This document shows, piece by piece, positions 6,753 to 8,884 of a stretch of 8,884 nucleotides of DNA. Each line of letters opens with the position of its first letter. Within the stretch, counting starts at the first letter, position 1. The DNA is from JAYRWD01 sp041918255. GTDB taxonomy: Bacteria > Patescibacteriota > Dojkabacteria > B142 > WJKM01. Made by a program: the position numbers and the translations under genes. The stretch spans positions 1-8,884 of the forward strand of contig JAYRWD010000051.1 of NCBI GenBank assembly GCA_041918255.1. The letters run 5' to 3'. Below the pieces are notes generated by a model. That model was not told where the DNA came from. It saw only the letters and a program-made list of their open reading frames with translations, and did no database searches.

Positions 6753-7412
6753 CTAAGACTTTTGCGAGTCTGATAATTTTGTAGATTTGGATATTCCCGA
6801 TTCGCTCGCTTGGGCTTCTTTCCAAAGTGTTTGGATTTCGCCTTTTCTTCTTAAAATTCCAGCCCAATAACGTCTTAAAATAGTATAAAATCTTTTTGAT
6901 ATTGAGGCGTTTACAACCGCTACGGTTTTGGGATCTTTTTCTAACTCTAGTACATTCGTCGAACCACATCTTGGACAATATTTCCATGATGGATCGACGT
7001 GAGCCATACACCTTTTACAACTGCTATCCAGCAATGCGCTACACTCAATACAATATTTGAAATCTTTTTTATTTAAACTAAAACATTGACTACACAATAA
7101 AAGGTTATCTTCGATTAAAACCAGATCAGATCGCGTATATGGACTGGATAAAGGATCAAACCTGTAATTAGACTCATGAGTATTTTTAAATATTAGATAC
7201 ACAAGAATTCCAAGAACAGGAACCAATGTCGCAAAAGCAATTAAGAGATTACGTCGCATTGGGGAAATTTTCAAATACAAAGTGTCCCGATATGCCCACT
7301 TTCCAACGGTATATTGGACCACTACCAATGCAAGTAATAAAGCTCCTAAAATGTTCGAATAGTATTGATTGTTAAAATCAAACAAGCTTAAAATCAACGA
7401 CCCAAATTTCAT
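6753..7412 (-). CDS. Two-TM double zinc-ribbon protein
   Basis: A 219-residue protein with two membrane segments (about 19-38 and 55-75), the second resembling the short PLD-nuclease N-terminal-type hairpin (LVPVLGILVYLIF, 63-75). After a linker come two treble-clef/rubredoxin-like zinc ribbons. The first is CSQC (107-110) with CIEC (121-124); the second is CKRC (132-135) with CPRC (146-149). The tail (about 155-219) is basic then Ser/Lys-rich and predicted soluble. Similar membrane plus zinc-ribbon proteins are common in CPR and Chloroflexota genomes as I recall them, with no established function; a scaffold or regulatory role at the inner face of the membrane is a guess. It is divergent from the PBP gene, with 93 bases between the starts, so the two may share regulation. 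No Shine-Dalgarno precedes the ATG. Confidence 0.85.
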   Translation of the reverse strand: MKFGSLILSLFDFNNQYYSNILGALLLALVVVQYTVGKWAYRDTLYLKISPMRRNLLIAFATLVPVLGILVYLIFKNTHESNYRFDPLSSPYTRSDLVLIEDNLLLCSQCFSLNKKDFKYCIECSALLDSSCKRCMAHVDPSWKYCPRCGSTNVLELEKDPKTVAVVNASISKRFYTILRRYWAGILRRKGEIQTLWKEAQASESGISKSTKLSDSQKS

Positions 7413-7505
7413 TTAAATTTAATAAATTTTAATTAAAAGTACAAAAACCCGGAAACGCTTAAATTATTTAATAAAACGGACGCAAAACACATACTGGATT
7501 TTACA
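7413..7505. promoter_or_regulatory. Divergent AT-rich intergenic region with a weak candidate PBP promoter
   Basis: These 93 bases lie between the divergent zinc-ribbon and PBP starts. The left half (7413-7440) is almost pure A/T. On the + strand TTTAAT (7467-7472) and CATACT (7490-7495) are 17 bases apart, which would place the start of transcription only a few bases before the PBP ATG, giving a nearly leaderless mRNA. The matches are weak (3/6 and 4/6). No hairpin terminator is visible. Confidence 0.2.
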
Positions 7506-8884
7506 ATGAAGAACGTTTATCGCACAACTATAAAACGAAGAAAACGTAATATTTTAGGTAGAACCCAAAGATGGAATACTACGTCCATTTTCTTCACAAC
7601 ATTAATTTCCATCGTAATTATTTCTGCCATTTTCGTATCTACCAAGAGTAACGAATACGCCAAATCACTTCCAACTAAAAGCGCTCTATTAGCTGAAGTA
7701 TCCACCCCTTCAACCAACAGTACTCTCTATGATCGCAATGGCAATCTGCTATATATTTTTACTGATCCTAATCAGGATAGAGATTATGTGTCAATCAATA
7801 ACATGAGTATCGGGATCAAATGGGCGGTACTAGCATCCGAGGATAAAAACTTCTATTCTCACGGTGGAGTTGATTACATCGCTTTATGTCGCAGCCTTAT
7901 TCGCCTCATCACCAGTGGAGGAAATGTGGTAACTGGAGCTAGCACTATCACGCAACAACTAGTCAAAAATACTGTTCTAACGAATGAGAGAACATTCAAG
8001 CGAAAAATAAAAGAGATACTTGTATCATTTATGCTTGAGCAGAATTATTCGAAAGATCAAATCTTAGAATTGTATCTTAATTCGGCCTCTTTTGGAGGAC
8101 GATTAAAGGGCATCGGCTCAGCCGCCCGAACTTATTTCGACAAAACTCCTGATAAACTTACTCTGGAAGAATCAGTATTTTTGACAAGTTTAATTCAATC
8201 TCCAGGCATTTCATCTCCGCTCTTTAGTGGCGATTCTGACCATGCATGGGACATTATAAGAGCAAGAATGCACTATGTATATGGCCAGCTCATCGAAATC
8301 TACCCATCGATTATTTCTAGAGAACCAACGTTTTATTCGCTTGAGGCAATACAAGCAAGTCGCGCTCACGGCGTAAGTCTAAACCCAAATCTTGGACATA
8401 TCGATGCACCACATTTTGTGTTTTTCGTAAAAAATTATCTAAACCAACCCAAAATTGGCATAAGCGATGAGATGTTATACACCAAAGGCTATACCATAAT
8501 TAGTACACTCGATCTGCGTATACAAAAAATTGCTGAGGGCGCACTGAAAGCTGGAATTGATAAATACTCTCAATATGAAATGAACAATGGGGCGTTTGTC
8601 GTTATAGATCCTACAAATGGTGATCTTCTAGCTATGGCTGGGTCAAAAGATTACTTCGCCGATAGAGATCCGAATGGTAAGTTTGATCCTCAGGTTAATG
8701 CCGCCATAAGTCCTCACAATCTTGGTTCAACTTTGAAACCATTTTTAGTTTATCTCGCGTTCAAGGATAAACTCTACTACCCATATTCGATAGTATACGA
8801 CAAACCTATAAATATTCGTGGGTATAAACCGAAAAATTATGATGGTAAATTCTATGGCGCTATGAGTGTGACACGAGCTTTACA
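7506..8884 (+). CDS. Bifunctional penicillin-binding protein (PBP1A-type), 3' end cut by window
   Basis: Polymerises glycan strands from lipid II (GT51) and cross-links stem peptides (transpeptidase) at the outer face of the membrane. The frame is open from the ATG to the window end, 459 codons, so the C-terminal part is missing here. A basic N-terminus (KRRKR, 10-14) precedes one membrane anchor (about 26-44). GT51 motifs are EDKNFYSHGG (112-121) with catalytic Glu112, GASTITQQLVKN (144-155), RKIKE (166-170) with second catalytic Glu170, and KDQILELYLN (183-192). The transpeptidase domain starts near VVIDPTNGDLLAMAG, with nucleophile Ser408 and Lys411 in GSTLK (407-411). The residue before GSTLK is Leu where the family usually has Pro. 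The Y-x-P-x-N segment and VTRAL near the window end are also typical. Start choice fits the family layout. No Shine-Dalgarno is present. Confidence 0.95.
   Translation, partial: MKNVYRTTIKRRKRNILGRTQRWNTTSIFFTTLISIVIISAIFVSTKSNEYAKSLPTKSALLAEVSTPSTNSTLYDRNGNLLYIFTDPNQDRDYVSINNMSIGIKWAVLASEDKNFYSHGGVDYIALCRSLIRLITSGGNVVTGASTITQQLVKNTVLTNERTFKRKIKEILVSFMLEQNYSKDQILELYLNSASFGGRLKGIGSAARTYFDKTPDKLTLEESVFLTSLIQSPGISSPLFSGDSDHAWDIIRARMHYVYGQLIEIYPSIISREPTFYSLEAIQASRAHGVSLNPNLGHIDAPHFVFFVKNYLNQPKIGISDEMLYTKGYTIISTLDLRIQKIAEGALKAGIDKYSQYEMNNGAFVVIDPTNGDLLAMAGSKDYFADRDPNGKFDPQVNAAISPHNLGSTLKPFLVYLAFKDKLYYPYSIVYDKPINIRGYKPKNYDGKFYGAMSVTRAL

Noticed and set aside
6757..6772. Short hairpin AGACT-loop-AGTCT near the end of the zinc-ribbon gene
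   Set aside because: The five-base stem is weak, lies within coding sequence and has no following U-tract, so it is not a credible terminator.
6724..7011. Minus-strand frame of 95 codons overlapping the zinc-ribbon gene in another frame
   Set aside because: The overlapped gene has four paired CxxC motifs and membrane segments; this frame is basic, low in complexity and unrecognisable.

Overview
This AT-rich window is bacterial: it carries a bifunctional penicillin-binding protein and a bacterial tRNA dimethylallyltransferase (miaA). It uses the standard code, since TGA ends two clearly complete genes (positions 4053-4055 and 5612-5614). Compact genes, start codons almost without Shine-Dalgarno sequences, a zinc-ribbon membrane protein of a type I associate with CPR and Chloroflexota genomes, and an archaeal-looking mevalonate cluster together suggest a Candidate Phyla Radiation (Patescibacteria) genome. 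The lineage is inference; Chloroflexota is the main alternative.

Layout. (1) 57-479 (+): a small exported lysozyme/Rpf-like protein. (2) 510-1655 (-): a membrane-anchored DUF3179 protein that has lost the usual Cys motif. (3) 1656-1733: a short divergent intergenic region. (4) 1734-5614 (+): HMG-CoA reductase, HMG-CoA synthase, thiolase and a DUF35 OB-fold protein, tightly packed as one operon. (5) 5662-6612 (+): miaA, probably the last gene of that transcript. (6) 6592-6687 (-): a candidate 31-residue membrane peptide that appears to have its own sigma70-type promoter. (7) 6753-7412 (-): a two-TM, double zinc-ribbon protein. (8) 7506 to the window end (+): a PBP1A-type transglycosylase/transpeptidase, cut by the window edge.

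How it fits together. The thiolase condenses two acetyl-CoA, HMG-CoA synthase adds a third, and the reductase makes mevalonate. In archaea the first two enzymes form a complex held together by DUF35, with a shared CoA site. The same set is encoded here. The pathway ends in IPP/DMAPP, and DMAPP is the substrate of MiaA, so the operon plausibly links isoprenoid supply to tRNA modification. The later mevalonate enzymes are not in the window. The flanking genes concern the cell envelope. The most unusual feature is that the DUF35 subunit contains no cysteine, so its zinc ribbon is gone while its OB-fold part is well conserved. No tRNA, rRNA, CRISPR array, insertion sequence or convincing terminator was seen, and no gene-free stretch exceeds 300 bases.
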